DNA from: Saprospiraceae bacterium
GTDB lineage: Bacteria; Bacteroidota; Bacteroidia; Chitinophagales; Saprospiraceae
Direction: 5' to 3'
DNA length: 34,452 nt
Assembly: GCA_019634045.1 (NCBI GenBank)
Contig: JAHQWA010000345.1
Coordinates: 1 to 34,452 of the forward strand
This document shows, piece after piece, positions 26,149 through 34,452 of this stretch. Position numbers and translations under genes: made by a program. Each line of letters begins with the position of its first letter. The stretch's first letter is position 1. The notes beneath the pieces were generated by a model. That model was not told the origin of the DNA and did no database searches. It saw nothing but the letters and a program-made list of their open reading frames with translations.

Positions 26149-26757
26149 ATGATCGTTAACTTAAAAACCTTTTTTATGACAACGACATATCAAACAGCCA
26201 AGAATCAAGTGATGAATAGCAAACGAGGAGGTAATGGAACGGCGAACTTGAACTTTGATCTTTTGTATCGTCAATTTGCACCAAAGGTTTACATGAAGTG
26301 CTTGAGTTTACTAAAGGATGAGGTGTTGGCCAAGGATGCCATGCAAGAGATATTCATCAGAGCTTTTTTGAAGTCTTCTCAGTTTCGTCAAGAAGCTAAG
26401 GTGTCCACATGGCTGTATTCCATTACCTATAATTACTGCATGGACTTTCTGAAAAAGCAGCAGTCTAAGCGGAACAAGATGGGTGAAGATTTTCAGGAGG
26501 CTGTCAGTATCGTGGAAGAGAACGATGCAGATCCCTACTTGATCGATCGCAAGATTGCGGAATTGAATACGGTATTGGATGAATTGCCTTCTTCCGATCG
26601 CAAGATCTTACTGATGAAATTCCAAGAAGAAATGTCCATCAAGGAGATGGCACAACGAAAAAATAAATCAGAAGGAGCCATTAAAATGAAGCTCAATCGA
26701 GCAAAAGCAAAGGCTCGCCAACTAAGAGTTAAACATGCGGCAAGGCTTACAGCCTGA
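26149..26757 (+). CDS. ECF-type RNA polymerase sigma factor
   Basis: The 202-residue protein carries region 2 (about 35-105: LYRQFAPKVYMKCLSLLKDEVLAKDAMQEIFIRAF, VSTWLYSITYNYCMDFLKKQ) and region 4 (about 135-190: LPSSDRKILLMKFQEEMSIKEMAQRKNKSEGAIKMKLNRAKAKAR). No anti-sigma gene follows: the next feature is a terminator, and the next gene is a histidine kinase 330 nt on. It may therefore be controlled at the level of transcription, for example through the direct repeats upstream. In-frame starts also lie at 26176 and 26212; the residues before region 2 are poorly conserved in this family, so the true start is open. Confidence 0.9.
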   Translation: MIVNLKTFFMTTTYQTAKNQVMNSKRGGNGTANLNFDLLYRQFAPKVYMKCLSLLKDEVLAKDAMQEIFIRAFLKSSQFRQEAKVSTWLYSITYNYCMDFLKKQQSKRNKMGEDFQEAVSIVEENDADPYLIDRKIAELNTVLDELPSSDRKILLMKFQEEMSIKEMAQRKNKSEGAIKMKLNRAKAKARQLRVKHAARLTA

Positions 26758-27090
26758 TAACCGTTCCCCGAGTTTTCATAAATCGAGATGAACAATGACC
26801 CTACGGGGTCCCCTTACTTAACAGAAAGCTCCCTTATTGGGGGCTTTTTTTCTGCCTACTGATAGTCAATTCTATATATATTTCACTCCTTCTATAGATG
26901 TTGGTCAATTTCTTGCCAATAATTAAGAACATTTTCCTCCGTTTTTAGTATAAGTTATTTAAATTACAACAGCATTCACCCATCATCCTAAGGCTGATCT
27001 CCTTTAAATTCTCAATGTTGAACAACACTCGTTGACTGACCCGATTGTCAGCCTGGGAGATACCATGGTCTCTTGATTTTCTAACCACGC
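26758..27090. other. Intergenic region between sigma factor and histidine kinase
   Basis: The first part holds a small hairpin (GACCC-TACG-GGGTC, 26797-26810) and the terminator at 26825. The rest is A/T-rich. Near its end are a short hairpin (CTGAC/GTCAG, 27036-27051) and the palindrome ACCATGGT (27062-27069), 22 nt before the kinase start. I see no convincing TAnnTTTG promoter with a TTG partner, no RNA gene and no small ORF worth calling. Confidence 0.5.
26825..26851 (+). terminator. Intrinsic terminator of the sigma-factor gene
   Basis: A 9-bp stem (AAAGCTCCC, loop TTATT, GGGGGCTTT, one G-T pair) ends in a run of seven T. It lies about 70 nt after the sigma-factor stop. Confidence 0.85.
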
Positions 27091-29991
27091 ATGTGTCTTA
27101 TGAAAGTGCTACAGCGAATATTGAATAATGGTATTTCGGGTGACCTTACCAGTTTGCAAAGATTAGCCCGTCAGATATTTAACTTTGACCTCATCATGGG
27201 GATTGTGCTCCCTATGATCACGGTGATCTATTACGAGGTCAACGGCCTCACAACGCCCGTTTTTCTCGCGGGCCACCTCTTTATTGTGGCCTTTTTTGGA
27301 AGTTGTATCTACTTCGTATCCAAAGGTTACTATGAGTATTGTGTTTGGAAATGCATCGGTTTTATCTACATCATGATGCTGACCATTGTGCTTGCCTATA
27401 GCAGCCTGTTTAACAGCATCTTTTTCGTTCCATTGTCCTTGAATGCTCTCATTTATTTTCCAGAAAGAAAAAGAATATCAATCTCGATTCTAGTCCTTTT
27501 CCTCGTGACAGGTTTGACCCTGTTTTTGATGGAATTGAGTCTTTTTTCTTTTCAGCAAATCACCCGATTCCAGGTTTTAAATATGAAGGCTGCCTTGGCC
27601 TTCTTTACTTATCTGTTTGCATATAAGATCGTAAGTTTCCTCTTGATGTATTGGCGGACAATTTCTACGAAAGAAGCATCGGAGGAAGGCGTGAAACAGT
27701 TTTTGAAGTTGACGGCGGAGGGCATCTATCACATTTCCTTTACCAGCCCGATTCCCACCAATTTACCCATTGAAGAGCAATATGTTCGGTTTAGACAGGA
27801 TGGCTATTTCTTGCAATGCAATGATGCTTTTGCCAGGTTGTATGGCTATGAAGAGGGAAAAGTGGTAAGTGGCATGCCGATAAATAAATTTGTGGCAGGG
27901 ATTCCAGATGCAGGCATGGCTGTGACCTTTCCGGACTTTGCTGCAGCTAATTATATCATGTTGAACAAAGCCTCTCGGGAATGGAATGAAAAAGGAGAAT
28001 ATGTACACTTGCTCAACAATGTATTCGGAATTGTAGAGAATAGTCAGTTGAAGGGAATCTGGGGAACTCAGCGAGATATTTCCGAATTAAAGGCGACCCA
28101 AGATACGATTGCTACCCGTGATGAAATCACAGAAAAGTTAATGGCTAATTTCCCAGTTGTTTACTACCGATTCGATAAGGACCTCAATTTTACCTTAAGT
28201 GTTGGTGGTGCTTTACAGCGGTTGGGCCTCAAACCGAATGAAGTGGTTGGGGCAAACATGAAGGAAATTTATAAACATGTGCCCGAAATAATTGAGGGCC
28301 ATCAGGCCGTGATTGATGGCAAGGATAATGCATTTCTGACCAAGGTGCCAAACCAAAAAGAAGAACTCTTTTTTGATACCCGTGTAACCTTCGATCCTAA
28401 AAAGGAAGAGGGAATTGGATTTGCCCTGGAAACTACCGAGCGGAAGATTGCTGAAAACGCCTTGCTTAAAAGTGAGAATCGCTATAGAAACCTCTTCAAT
28501 AGTACTTTTGATGCCATCTTCATCTTCAACACAGAATCGGGCTTAGTGGAGGAGTGCAATGAAAATGCTAGAACCATGTTCGAGATACCGGAGGAGGCAG
28601 ATATACAGACCCTTTCTCCGATTTATATGACGCCGCAATATCAGCCTGATGGGACCCTGTCAAGTAAAATGATTGAACAACAAATCAGTGGTTTGGCGTC
28701 AAAGAAAAGATTACAGTTTGAATTCTTCCATAAAAGATTTGGTGGAGAGATGTTTGAGACGGAAACGACGCTCATTCCCAGTAGCTTCAATTCTAGGGAA
28801 ATTCTGGTAATCATTAATGATGTGTCCACCCGGCGGCAAGCAGAGCGAGCGCTCCGTACGAGAGAACGGCAATTACGGGAAGCCCAAAAGGTAGCACTAT
28901 TGGGAAGCTGGGAATACGATTACACAGCTGATGCTTTTTCGTGTTCACAGCAATTACACCAAATGTTTGAAATGGGTAATCTTGCCCATGCAGGCTATAT
29001 GACTTGTATAAAATTATTGGTGGCGGAAGAATATCAAGACTTGATGGCGGAAGTAAAGCGTGACAACAATCGGTCGACCTTTAATTTCACCTACAACAAA
29101 AAACTAGGTACAGGAGAACACAAGTGGTTTCAGATGACCGGTGAAAAGTCTTTCGATAAAGAAGGGAGGGCCGCCAGAATCTCCGGTATTGTACAGGATA
29201 TTACTACGCAGCACAATCAGGAGGAGATTATTCGCAAAGCGCTGAAGGCATTGAACGAAAAGAATGAAGACCTGAAGAAGTATATTGATAGCAATATGCA
29301 GTTAGAAAACTTTGCCTACATGGCCTCCCATGATCTTAAGGCTCCGATTAGGACGATCGTCAGCTTTACACAACTGCTAAAACGAAGCTTAAAGGATCGT
29401 CTACAAGATAATGAGGAGGAGTACCTACAATATATTAGCACGGGAGCGAATAGCATGAAGAACTTGATTGAGGATCTACTAACCTACTCGAGGGTTAATA
29501 CGAATAATCATCAATTAGAAGAAGTAGTGCTTCCCAAAATCCTCGCCAGTATCAAGGCTGATCTGCAAACGGCCTTGGAAGATAGTGAGGCTACTATTCA
29601 CATCAAAAACATTCCCGACAGCATTCAGGCAGACAGTACCATGATGCGCCAATTGTTTCAGAATCTATTGGAGAATGCCATTAAGTTCCGTAGACCAGAG
29701 ATCGCGCCAGAGATCGAGATTGGTTGTTCTAGCACCGAAGATCACTGGAATTTTTACATTAAGGATAATGGTATTGGAATTAGTCCAGAGTTTCAGGAGA
29801 AGATTTTCCTACTGTTCCGGAAGTTGCATAGTAGTTCTAAATATGAAGGAACCGGTATTGGATTGGCACTTTGCAAAAAAATTGTGGAACAGCATGGAGG
29901 TAAGATATGGGTAGATGATAAATACGAAGATGGAACCTGTTTCCAATTTACACTCCGCAAACAACTCGTGTTCGATTTAGTCAGCGCCTAA
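27091..29991 (+). CDS. Membrane multi-PAS sensor histidine kinase
   Basis: The 966-residue protein has about six membrane helices in its first 190 residues, then roughly four PAS-like sensing segments (about 200-335, 345-455, 460-585 and 595-710). HisKA follows with phospho-acceptor His747 in ASHDLKAP, then a HATPase domain at about 845-960 (NLLENAIKF, DNGIGISPEF, GTGIGLALCKKIVEQHGG). No receiver or response regulator is encoded next to it, so it is an orphan and its partner is unknown. An alternative start lies at 27100 (MKVLQ). Two short hairpin-like sequences lie just upstream. Confidence 0.93.
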   Translation: MCLMKVLQRILNNGISGDLTSLQRLARQIFNFDLIMGIVLPMITVIYYEVNGLTTPVFLAGHLFIVAFFGSCIYFVSKGYYEYCVWKCIGFIYIMMLTIVLAYSSLFNSIFFVPLSLNALIYFPERKRISISILVLFLVTGLTLFLMELSLFSFQQITRFQVLNMKAALAFFTYLFAYKIVSFLLMYWRTISTKEASEEGVKQFLKLTAEGIYHISFTSPIPTNLPIEEQYVRFRQDGYFLQCNDAFARLYGYEEGKVVSGMPINKFVAGIPDAGMAVTFPDFAAANYIMLNKASREWNEKGEYVHLLNNVFGIVENSQLKGIWGTQRDISELKATQDTIATRDEITEKLMANFPVVYYRFDKDLNFTLSVGGALQRLGLKPNEVVGANMKEIYKHVPEIIEGHQAVIDGKDNAFLTKVPNQKEELFFDTRVTFDPKKEEGIGFALETTERKIAENALLKSENRYRNLFNSTFDAIFIFNTESGLVEECNENARTMFEIPEEADIQTLSPIYMTPQYQPDGTLSSKMIEQQISGLASKKRLQFEFFHKRFGGEMFETETTLIPSSFNSREILVIINDVSTRRQAERALRTRERQLREAQKVALLGSWEYDYTADAFSCSQQLHQMFEMGNLAHAGYMTCIKLLVAEEYQDLMAEVKRDNNRSTFNFTYNKKLGTGEHKWFQMTGEKSFDKEGRAARISGIVQDITTQHNQEEIIRKALKALNEKNEDLKKYIDSNMQLENFAYMASHDLKAPIRTIVSFTQLLKRSLKDRLQDNEEEYLQYISTGANSMKNLIEDLLTYSRVNTNNHQLEEVVLPKILASIKADLQTALEDSEATIHIKNIPDSIQADSTMMRQLFQNLLENAIKFRRPEIAPEIEIGCSSTEDHWNFYIKDNGIGISPEFQEKIFLLFRKLHSSSKYEGTGIGLALCKKIVEQHGGKIWVDDKYEDGTCFQFTLRKQLVFDLVSA

Positions 29992-30168
29992 CGAGGCGAC
30001 CTTTTCCCTTGACGGCCCGGGCCTAGTCCCTCAGATAAGCACGATTGACATCTTACGCTTCGTGATGAACTAGTATTTTGAGGAGCCAGGAAAAAATCGC
30101 TGGACTATACTACTGTAAAGGAGATCACTAATTTTCATTACATTAGCTTGGAGGAAAAACCAACGCTA

Positions 30169-31623
30169 ATGAACCAGTACAGATGTCTGCTAGTGACAAC
30201 CCTAGGGCTCCTATTATGCTTTTCCAGTTGTCGCGAAAAGCAGGAAGATCTTTCCTTGCCGAATATTGTGATCATCTTTACCGACGATCAAGGCTACCAA
30301 GATGTGGGCTGCTATGGCTCCCCGGATATCAAGACTCCCCATTTAGATCAGATGGCCGAGGAAGGAGTACGATTTACGAACTTCTATGTCTCGCAACCGG
30401 TTTGTTCAGCCTCTCGTGCTTCACTGCTCACCGGATGTTATGCCAATCGCTTGGGTATACATGGCGCTTATATGCCTTATGTCGGAAAAGGGCTGCACCC
30501 GAATGAGGTAACCATTGCAGAACTGCTGAAGCCGCTGGGCTATGCTACGGCCCAATATGGGAAATGGCATCTTGGCTCAGAGCCAGAATTCCTGCCCACC
30601 CGACAAGGCTTTGACGAATATTTTGGTGTTCCATTTTCTAATGATATGTGGCCTTATCATCCTTCTCAAGGGACCGTCTTTGATTTCGGTCCGCTGCCCT
30701 TGGTAGAAAATGAGCAGACGATCGATACGCTAGACGATCAATCCCTGCTGACCACCTGGTATACAGAACGAGCCGTATCCTTTATTGAAAAAAATAAGGA
30801 TCAAGCCTTTTTCCTATATGTTCCGCACAGTATGCCACATGTTCCGCTCTTTGTTTCTGAAAAATATCAAGATAAATCAGCTGCCGGACGTTATGGGGAT
30901 GTGATAGAGGAGATTGACTGGAGCGTTGGGGAGATCCTAGGAGCTCTAAAGGAGAATGGGATCGACGAAAACACCCTAGTCATCTTTACTTCTGATAATG
31001 GTCCTTGGCTCTCCTATGGAGGTCATTCCGGGCGGGCATTGCCATTGCGGGAAGGGAAGGGGACGGCCTGGGAGGGCGGTGTCCGGGTGCCTTGCATCAT
31101 GCGCTGGCCAGCTAGGATAAAGCCAGGAAGAACGGAAAAGAAACCTGCGATGACGATTGATGTTTTCCCAACTATCGCTGCCTTAACTGGAGCTAATTTG
31201 CCCGAACATACTATCGATGGGAAAGATATGACCGATTTGATGATCGGGAAAGATAAAGTAGCTCCTCATCAGTCAGCCTACTATTTTTATTACAAGCGTA
31301 ATGAACTACATGCGGTGATGAGTGGAGATGGTCGATGGAAATTGTATTATCCGCATCGTTATCGTTCTCTCAACGGACGAACGGGCACCGATGACGGTCA
31401 ACCTATTCCATATGAGCAAAATGATCTGACCCAGATGGAATTATATGATCTCTTTAATGATGTGCAAGAAACCCGCAATGTGCTGGCAGAACATCCCAAT
31501 GTAGTACAACGCTTAGAAGCCTATGCAGAAAAAGCTCGTACCGAATTAGGGGATCGATTGATGGGGCGCGAGGGAGCTGGAGTCAGACCTGTTGGCGCAC
31601 TGGAAGAAGAGGGAACAGAGTAG
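30169..31623 (+). CDS. Sulfatase lipoprotein with CSASR active site
   Basis: From the ATG at 30169 the protein is 484 residues with a lipobox (FSSC, Cys21). It is a type I sulfatase: metal residues in FTDDQGY, the active-site motif Cys79-S-A-S-R, GKWHLG, PHSMPHVPL and TSDNGPW are all present. The cysteine should become formylglycine. The motif has alanine where most relatives have proline (C-x-P-x-R); both forms are known. It probably removes sulfate from sugars, as polysaccharide-degrading Bacteroidota do. It shares long segments with the second sulfatase at 32332 and so arose by old duplication. A longer start at 30148 exists but lacks a good signal peptide. Confidence 0.93.
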   Translation: MNQYRCLLVTTLGLLLCFSSCREKQEDLSLPNIVIIFTDDQGYQDVGCYGSPDIKTPHLDQMAEEGVRFTNFYVSQPVCSASRASLLTGCYANRLGIHGAYMPYVGKGLHPNEVTIAELLKPLGYATAQYGKWHLGSEPEFLPTRQGFDEYFGVPFSNDMWPYHPSQGTVFDFGPLPLVENEQTIDTLDDQSLLTTWYTERAVSFIEKNKDQAFFLYVPHSMPHVPLFVSEKYQDKSAAGRYGDVIEEIDWSVGEILGALKENGIDENTLVIFTSDNGPWLSYGGHSGRALPLREGKGTAWEGGVRVPCIMRWPARIKPGRTEKKPAMTIDVFPTIAALTGANLPEHTIDGKDMTDLMIGKDKVAPHQSAYYFYYKRNELHAVMSGDGRWKLYYPHRYRSLNGRTGTDDGQPIPYEQNDLTQMELYDLFNDVQETRNVLAEHPNVVQRLEAYAEKARTELGDRLMGREGAGVRPVGALEEEGTE

Positions 31624-31739
31624 CCTGATTCGCAACATGTTCATAAAGAAGATTCCTACTTTTCGAACAAAAGAATTTTGTATTTTTTAACCATTACCTA
31701 ATCAACGAGCAACCTATAATCTTTAAACGAATTACTCCT

Positions 31740-32306
31740 ATGTCTAACGCTATCCTTATCATCACAGGCGATGCTGGTGAAAGCTTTGAGATTCTCTATG
31801 CGAGCCATAGACTCCAAGAAGCGGGCTACCAGCCGGTGATCGCAGCTCCTTCCAAAGGACGAATGCACTTGGTTATCCATGACTTTGAACCCGGCTGGGA
31901 CACCTATGTGGAGCGCCCTGGATACAATGTCTCCTCGGATATAGCCCTAGCTGACGTAAACCCTGATGACTACCATGCCATCTTGATCCCAGGAGGTCGA
32001 GCCCCAGAATATTTGCGGAATAACCAGAAAGTAATTGAGATTGTTCGGGCTTTTGCCGCTGCGGATAAATTCATTTTTGCCATCTGCCATGGGGTGCAAA
32101 TCTTGATTACGGCAGGTTTAGTAGATAAGCGTCCTATATCTTGTTATGAACATGTTCGTTTTGAAGTGGAATCCTGTGGCGGAGTGTACGTAGCCGATAA
32201 AGAGGCGACTAGAGATGGTCGGATCGTTACAGGTAAAACCTGGGAGTCGCATCCGGATTTCTACCGAGCAGTTTTTGAGTGTTTGGATAGCGAGGTAGTC
32301 GTTTAG
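31740..32306 (+). CDS. DJ-1/PfpI family protein
   Basis: The 188-residue protein shows the DJ-1/PfpI fold signature: LIITGDAGESFEILYA near the start and FAICHGVQIL with the nucleophile Cys116-His117. Glu14 or Glu17 would be the partner acid residue. Members are glyoxalases, deglycase-like enzymes, proteases or chaperones, and sequence alone does not decide. It lies between two sulfatase genes on the same strand, 116 nt after the first and 25 nt before the second. Confidence 0.9.
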   Translation: MSNAILIITGDAGESFEILYASHRLQEAGYQPVIAAPSKGRMHLVIHDFEPGWDTYVERPGYNVSSDIALADVNPDDYHAILIPGGRAPEYLRNNQKVIEIVRAFAAADKFIFAICHGVQILITAGLVDKRPISCYEHVRFEVESCGGVYVADKEATRDGRIVTGKTWESHPDFYRAVFECLDSEVVV

Positions 32307-32331
32307 TATCCCTGGCAAAAGTGTAGAAAAC

Positions 32332-33741
32332 ATGAACAACAGACAAATAAATCTATTCTACTTTCTATTGGCCTTTTTCCTCCTTCCCGCCTGTACGGTA
32401 GAAGAAAACGAAAAGAGTGAAACCCAGGAAGGCTCTCCCAATATTATTATCATTTTTGCGGATGATCTTGGGTACGGTGATCTAGGAACCTATGGAAACC
32501 CGACCATCCGAACGCCTCATTTAGATCGAATGGCGGAGGAAGGCTTGAAGTTTTTTCAATTTTATTCTGGGGCGTCGGTCTGTACACCTAGCCGGGCCGC
32601 TTTATTGACGGGACGATTGCCGATTCGTTCTGGCATGGTCAGCGATCGAATTCGAGTTTTGTTTCCCTTTTCCTATCAAGGTTTACCGGCTGAGGAAATT
32701 ACTTTAGCAGAGGCTTTGAAGGAGCAAGGCTATCATACGGGGATAGTGGGTAAATGGCACCTTGGCCATTATCCGCAATATTTACCACTACGGCACGGGT
32801 TTGACACCTTCTATGGTCTGCCATACTCCAATGATATGATCCCCACACCTGATGCCAAGTGGGCCCCACCCAGGAAATATCCGCCGCTCCCTTTGTATCA
32901 AGATACTACCGTCTTAGAAACCAATCCGGATCAGCGTTTGCTAACAAAGCAATATACGGAGAAGGCTATTGCATTTATTGAGGCGCACCAGGAGGAACCC
33001 TTTTTCTTATACATGCCGCACTCTTTCCCACATGTCCCGCTCTTTGCCAGTCCAGATTTTGAAGGTAAGAGTAGCCGCGGGCTATACGGGGATGTGGTGG
33101 AAGAACTCGATTGGAGCGTCGGACAAATTCTGAGCACCCTACAAGAGAAAGGCTTAGACAAAAACACTTTAGTTGTTTTTACTTCTGACAATGGCCCTTG
33201 GCTGACCGAAAAACAGGAAGGCGGGAGCGCAGGCCTACTTCATCAAGGTAAAGGCTCAACTTTTGAGGGTGGAATGCGCGAACCTACCATTGCTTGGTGG
33301 CCTGGCCGCATTGCTCCAGGCACGACTCAGTCTTTGGCGACAACTATGGATCTGTATGCTACCGCTGTAACTTTGGCAGGTGGGAAACTACCTAAGGATC
33401 GGACTTTAGACGGAACAGATCTCAGTCCTCTTTTCGAAGATCCCACAGCTGAGGTCAGGGAAGAAGTCATTTACTATCTTGGTGCTCAGGTATTTGCTTT
33501 TAGAAAGGGGCCCTGGAAGATGCATCTGAAGACATTAAATCCTTATATTGGAGAACAGCCCGTTGCCCATGACCCACCGCTATTATATCAATTGGATCAC
33601 GATCCTTCCGAACGGTTTAATCTGGCAGCGGAGCACCCGGAGGTGCTGGAAGAGCTGCGGGCGGCCTTGCAAGTTCATTTAGATGGCGTGAAGCCTGTTC
33701 CTTCCATATTGGAAGATATCGATCAATCTTACTTTGAATAA
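32332..33741 (+). CDS. Sulfatase lipoprotein with CTPSR active site
   Basis: The 469-residue protein has a signal peptide and lipobox (LLPAC, Cys21) and the classic type I sulfatase motif Cys84-T-P-S-R. It also shows FADDLGYGDLG, GKWHLG, PHSFPHVPL and TSDNGPW. It resembles arylsulfatases and N-acetylgalactosamine-6-sulfatases of S1 type; the sugar substrate is not certain. It starts 25 nt after the DJ-1 gene and ends 14 nt before the unknown lipoprotein, so these three genes are probably one unit. It is a diverged paralogue of the sulfatase at 30169. No sulfatase-maturing enzyme is encoded in the window. Confidence 0.94.
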   Translation: MNNRQINLFYFLLAFFLLPACTVEENEKSETQEGSPNIIIIFADDLGYGDLGTYGNPTIRTPHLDRMAEEGLKFFQFYSGASVCTPSRAALLTGRLPIRSGMVSDRIRVLFPFSYQGLPAEEITLAEALKEQGYHTGIVGKWHLGHYPQYLPLRHGFDTFYGLPYSNDMIPTPDAKWAPPRKYPPLPLYQDTTVLETNPDQRLLTKQYTEKAIAFIEAHQEEPFFLYMPHSFPHVPLFASPDFEGKSSRGLYGDVVEELDWSVGQILSTLQEKGLDKNTLVVFTSDNGPWLTEKQEGGSAGLLHQGKGSTFEGGMREPTIAWWPGRIAPGTTQSLATTMDLYATAVTLAGGKLPKDRTLDGTDLSPLFEDPTAEVREEVIYYLGAQVFAFRKGPWKMHLKTLNPYIGEQPVAHDPPLLYQLDHDPSERFNLAAEHPEVLEELRAALQVHLDGVKPVPSILEDIDQSYFE

Positions 33742-33755
33742 AAGTTACTTAATCA

Positions 33756-34355
33756 ATGAAATCACATCTCAACCTATCCTTTGTCTTAATTTTTTCTCTT
33801 TTGTACCTCAGTGGCTGTGCACAAGGTGCGGACAATGCAGCCGAGCAGATTGGTGCTGCCATCATGGCTATCCCAGAAGATTTGCGCGATGGAGCAAAAG
33901 TACTGGGGTACGACCAAAAGGGGGAACTAGTCACCTTACGAGAAGGGACCAATAACATGATCTGCCTGGCAGACGATCCGAACAAAGCGGGCTTTAATGT
34001 CGCTTGCTATCATGTCGACTTGGAGGCCTTTATGGCTAGGGGCCGGGCTTTAAAAAAAGAAGGCAAAAATGCCAATGAGGTTTTCGACATTCGCGAAGCA
34101 GAGGCCAAGGCGGGAGTATTGAAGATGCCAGAGAATCCTTCGACCCTCCATATCCTATCTGGAACAGAAGGTAAGTACGATTTGGCTACCAATACCGTTA
34201 CCGGCGCCAATTATCGATCGGTGGTCTATATCGCTTTCGCTACCGCGGAGTCTACGGGTTTGCCCTTACAACCGCAGGTACCCGGCGGGCCTTGGATCAT
34301 GGATCCGGGAACGCATAGAGCGCACATCATGATCACGCCTCCACCGCAGAATTAG
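33756..34355 (+). CDS. Unknown lipoprotein
   Basis: The 199-residue protein starts with a signal peptide and lipobox (LSGC, Cys21). I do not recognise the rest. It contains a charged helical stretch (FMARGRALKKEGKNANEVFDIREAEAK), two central cysteines (MICL, VACYH) and a C-terminal region ending GGPWIMDPGTHRAHIMITPPP. That ending is rich in histidine and proline and could hold a metal, though this is only suggestive. It starts 14 nt after the second sulfatase and is followed by a terminator at 34365. Confidence 0.75.
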   Translation: MKSHLNLSFVLIFSLLYLSGCAQGADNAAEQIGAAIMAIPEDLRDGAKVLGYDQKGELVTLREGTNNMICLADDPNKAGFNVACYHVDLEAFMARGRALKKEGKNANEVFDIREAEAKAGVLKMPENPSTLHILSGTEGKYDLATNTVTGANYRSVVYIAFATAESTGLPLQPQVPGGPWIMDPGTHRAHIMITPPPQN

Positions 34356-34364
34356 AAGAAAAGG

Positions 34365-34398
34365 CTTCCCAAATCCCCAAGATTTCGGAAGACTTTTT
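34365..34398 (+). terminator. Candidate terminator after the lipoprotein gene
   Basis: The arms CTTCC-C-AAAT (34365-34374) and ATTT-C-GGAAG (34382-34391) pair with one C-C mismatch across a 7-nt loop, followed by ACTTTTT. The position right after the last gene of the sulfatase unit supports a terminator. Confidence 0.55.
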
Positions 34399-34419
34399 CG
34401 TTTTGTTTCACCCCATGCA

Positions 34420-34452
34420 ACAATAATCCACCCTTCTGAGACAATAACCCAC
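34420..34452 (+). repeat. Tandem direct repeat, 21-bp period (copy 2, at window edge)
   Basis: ACAATAATCCAC at 34420-34431 and ACAATAACCCAC at 34441-34452 are 21 bp apart. Over the 33 bases I count 26 identities with the element at 26006, including the spacer. A GTTTCA precedes both by 15-16 nt. The window ends here, so the gene it may serve is not visible. Confidence 0.7.

Noticed and set aside
25964..26152. Open frame of 62 codons across the direct-repeat region
   Set aside because: It covers the 21-bp repeats and a hairpin and has low-complexity content; regulatory DNA is the better reading.
30014..30023. Palindrome GGCCCGGGCC upstream of the first sulfatase
   Set aside because: Perfect but short, with no second copy and no promoter nearby; function not supported.

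Overview
The window looks like a chromosomal stretch of a member of the Bacteroidota, most likely a marine or saprospiraceous (Lewinella-like) heterotroph. The signs are lipoproteins with short lipoboxes, PadR plus prefix-domain FtsX permeases, a membrane-embedded AraC regulator, type I sulfatases, start codons without strong Shine-Dalgarno sequences, and a few matches to the Bacteroidota promoter form TTG-N20-TAnnTTTG. This assignment is inference from gene content; no rRNA or tRNA is present to confirm it. I count 23 intact protein genes and one frameshifted gene.

Layout. 1-4.7 kb: a UbiB/AarF-type kinase (-), a sugar-acid dehydratase of the IlvD/Edd family (+), and a convergent AraC regulator (-). 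4.7-8 kb: a small membrane protein, two tandem DUF1579-like secreted proteins (one broken at an A10 run) behind a membrane-anchored AraC regulator, and an orphan hypothetical. 8-11.2 kb: a PadR regulator followed by a large MacB/FtsX permease without its ATPase. 11.3-15.2 kb: a minus-strand pair, a penicillin-acylase-type Ntn hydrolase followed by a secreted LamG plus endonuclease/exonuclease/phosphatase protein.

15.4-25.9 kb looks like a catabolic island. It holds a very large lipoprotein that joins a ThuA domain, a PVC-type dehydrogenase propeller, a helical repeat, a jelly-roll and an azurin-like copper domain. Next to it are a cupin, a nucleoside-type MFS permease, a creatininase-family amidohydrolase, a FAD/Fe-S 2-hydroxyacid dehydrogenase and a second MFS transporter. 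The creatininase and dehydrogenase genes are divergent, and their leaders are mirror images of each other (a 17-bp perfect inverted repeat). 26-30 kb: an ECF-type sigma factor with no visible anti-sigma partner and a 6-TM multi-PAS histidine kinase. 30.1-34.4 kb: two diverged sulfatase lipoproteins separated by a DJ-1/PfpI protein, then an unknown lipoprotein.

The most interesting signals are the ThuA-propeller-cupredoxin fusion, in which a blue-copper site sits where relatives carry cytochrome c; the mirrored leaders at 21.67-21.80 kb; a pair of 21-bp-period direct repeats that occurs twice, 8.4 kb apart; and the A10 frameshift in one copy of a duplicated gene.
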